The notes under the pieces: model-generated
Told to the model about the DNA's origin: nothing
Seen by the model: the letters and a program-made list of their open reading frames with translations, nothing else
Databases searched by the model: none
Shown here: positions 33,314 to 34,559 of the stretch, in pieces
How the letters are laid out: each line of letters begins with the position of its first letter
How positions within the stretch are numbered: the first letter of the stretch is position 1
Position numbers and translations under genes: made by a program
Assembly: GCA_904394215.1 (NCBI GenBank)
Contig: CAJFNF010000033.1
Coordinates: forward strand, 1 to 34,559
Source: an uncultured Faecalibacterium sp.
GTDB taxonomy: Bacteria > Bacillota > Clostridia > Oscillospirales > Ruminococcaceae
Direction of reading: 5' to 3'
Length of the DNA stretch: 34,559 nt

Positions 33314-33344
33314 GCCGCCTGCGCTTTGCCGTAAAAACCTTCAG

Positions 33345-33387
33345 AACGGGCCTGTGCTCCCCTTTGGGTAGGGCGCAGGCCCGTTTT
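33345..33387 (+). terminator. Intrinsic terminator after the P-type ATPase
   Basis: AACGGGCCTG..GC pairs with GC..CAGGCCCGTT, continuing into TTTA. It lies about 30 bases after the ATPase stop codon. Confidence 0.85.
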
Positions 33388-33473
33388 ACAAGCCCCTGAT
33401 GTGAAAACGGAAAAAATTTCAATCCGCTTTTTTACAAAAAAGTGAAAATCGCTCTTCCCTTTTGCATATTTCC

Positions 33474-33482
33474 TGCTATACT
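33474..33482 (+). promoter_or_regulatory. Extended -10 promoter for ktrB
   Basis: TGC-TATACT within an AT-rich stretch (33400-33480). The -35 position is a poor match. The predicted leader to the ATG is about 110 bases. Confidence 0.6.
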
Positions 33483-33484
33483 AT

Positions 33485-33590
33485 GGGGTGTCCGGCAGGT
33501 CAGTTTCCTGAACAAACCGTACCTTCGGGCTTACGATCCCCAGTCTTAAATGGCGCGGCCTGCCTGCGGCGGGCCGCAACGGCAAGCAAG
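33485..33590 (+). promoter_or_regulatory. Structured leader of ktrB, class not recognised
   Basis: GGGG near the transcript start can pair with CCCC at about 33538-33541, closing two hairpins: CAGG/CCTG (around 33496-33511) and CGTACC-TTCG-GG..TACG (around 33519-33536). A GC-rich hairpin (GCGGCC/GGCCGC) follows before the ribosome-binding site. There is no T-run, so any control would be on translation. It does not show the landmarks of the c-di-AMP (ydaO) riboswitch. Confidence 0.35.
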
Positions 33591-33598
33591 GAGATTTT

Positions 33599-34559
33599 AT
33601 GTTTGAGTTCATCAAAAAGCAGTCGCCGGTGCGGGTCATTGCCCTGGGCTTTGCACTGGTGATCCTGCTGGGGTCGGTGCTGCTCATCATGCCTTTCAGC
33701 GTGCAGGAAGGCGTGGACGTGGCCTACATCGACACCCTGTACACCTCCACCAGCGCGGTCTGCGTCACCGGACTGATCGCAACGGATGCAGGCGACACCT
33801 TCACCTTTGTAGGGCAGCTGATCCTTGCAGCCCTCATCCAGGTGGGCGGCCTGGGCGTCACCTCGGTGGGCGCGGGCATCATCCTGGCCATGGGCCGCAA
33901 GATCAACCTGAAGGAGCGCAGCGTCCTGCAGGAGGCGCTGAACCTGGACTCGGCCCAGGGCATCCTGCGGTTCCTCAAGAGCATCTTCCTGATGACCCTC
34001 TGCTTCGAGGGCGCGGGCGCAGCGCTCAGCTTCCTGGTGTTCGTGCAGGATTATCCGCCCCTGCGCGCCCTGTGGATCAGCATCTTCCACTCGGTGGCAG
34101 CCTTCAACAACTCGGGCTTCGACATCCTGGGCAACTACCAGAACCTGATCCCCTACCGTGACAACGTCCCCCTGAACCTAATCACCTGCGGGCTCATCAT
34201 CTTCGGCGGCATCGGCTTTTTGGTCATCCGGGATGTGCTGCACAACCGCTTCCGCTGGAAAAAGTTCTCGATGCACACCAAGGTGGTCATCAGCGTCAGC
34301 GCGGTGCTGATCGTGGTGGGCGCGGTGCTGCTCAAGCTGACCGAGGACATCACCTGGCTGGGCGCCTTCTTCCACAGCGTATCGGCCCGTACCGCCGGCT
34401 TTTCCACCTACCCCCTGGGCGAGTTCAACAGCGCCGGCCTGCTGGTGCTGATCGTGCTGATGTTCATCGGCGCCTCCCCCGGATCCACCGGCGGCGGTAT
34501 CAAGACCAGCACCTTCTTCGTCCTGCTGCAGGGCATCAAGTCCGCCGCCACCAACCGGG
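33599..34559 (+). CDS. KtrB/TrkH-family potassium uptake membrane subunit (partial, runs off the window)
   Basis: At least 320 codons are present. The protein has the four-fold selectivity-filter pattern of Trk/Ktr/HKT transporters: SAVCVTGL, FNNSGF, SARTAGF and PGSTGGG, each after a membrane helix. It begins FEFIKKQSPVRVIALGFALVILLGSVLLIMP-like sequence (positions 2-32). KtrB forms the ion-conducting dimer and needs a KtrA/TrkA ring that binds nucleotides and c-di-AMP; that gene would be expected just beyond the window. AAGGAG lies five bases before the ATG. The gene has its own promoter and a folded leader, and follows the ATPase terminator. Confidence 0.94.
   Translation, partial: MFEFIKKQSPVRVIALGFALVILLGSVLLIMPFSVQEGVDVAYIDTLYTSTSAVCVTGLIATDAGDTFTFVGQLILAALIQVGGLGVTSVGAGIILAMGRKINLKERSVLQEALNLDSAQGILRFLKSIFLMTLCFEGAGAALSFLVFVQDYPPLRALWISIFHSVAAFNNSGFDILGNYQNLIPYRDNVPLNLITCGLIIFGGIGFLVIRDVLHNRFRWKKFSMHTKVVISVSAVLIVVGAVLLKLTEDITWLGAFFHSVSARTAGFSTYPLGEFNSAGLLVLIVLMFIGASPGSTGGGIKTSTFFVLLQGIKSAATNR

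Noticed and set aside
33483..33598. c-di-AMP (ydaO) riboswitch in front of ktrB
   Set aside because: The usual ydaO landmarks are not seen; only a generic folded leader can be supported.

Overview
This GC-rich window reads as chromosomal DNA from a Gram-positive anaerobe of the Clostridia, most like the Gemmiger/Subdoligranulum/Faecalibacterium group of Oscillospiraceae. That placement is an inference from protein content (Asp23 plus FakA, mini-RNase III next to Obg, a PASTA kinase-like protein, a Ca2+/Mn2+ P-type ATPase) and from the codon and GC style; no rRNA is present to confirm it. There are no tRNAs, rRNAs, CRISPR arrays, insertion sequences or phage genes. The region is a housekeeping core with some unusual gene structures.

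Layout. 1-2.8 kb (minus): a PASTA-domain pseudokinase and YebC. 2.8-7.4 kb (mostly minus): an RsmF-like rRNA methyltransferase, a 59-residue plus-strand small protein, mini-RNase III, Obg, and a single ORF joining ribosomal proteins L21 and L27. 7.4-11.5 kb (minus): a beta-glucoside operon (LicT-type antiterminator, PTS EIIBC, phospho-beta-glucosidase) behind a RAT/terminator leader. 11.5-16.2 kb (minus): an envelope operon with a VanY-like protein, an inactive/active pair of M16 peptidase homologues, and Lgt. 16.3-20.3 kb (minus): a threonine-branch operon (ACT regulator, hom, thrB, lysC). 20.4-22.9 kb (minus): a class A penicillin-binding protein. 23.1-26.6 kb: a BofC-like membrane protein and an SDR protein (plus), then a cation:proton antiporter with a long terminator-bearing leader, a 38-residue protein and a CBS-domain protein (minus). 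26.8-34.6 kb (plus): an oligopeptide-type binding lipoprotein, Asp23, a broken fakA, a yybP-ykoY manganese riboswitch in front of a broken P-type ATPase, and the start of a KtrB/TrkH potassium transporter that runs off the window.

Themes. Much of the content concerns the cell envelope and ion balance. Ion genes carry the clearest RNA control: the manganese riboswitch on the ATPase, a candidate riboswitch on the antiporter, and a folded leader on ktrB. Several proteins look like degenerate versions of enzymes: the kinase-like protein, a cysteine-less EIIB domain, one M16 protein, the VanY-like protein without its first zinc histidine, and the SDR protein without its tyrosine. Two unrelated surface proteins, the pseudokinase and the class A PBP, end in the same C-terminal tail.

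Caution. Three housekeeping loci (L21/L27, fakA, P-type ATPase) each look as if an internal segment has been removed. One junction is in frame and two are out of frame. This could be real, but it is also what assembly errors would look like, so the joins need raw-read support before biology is built on them.
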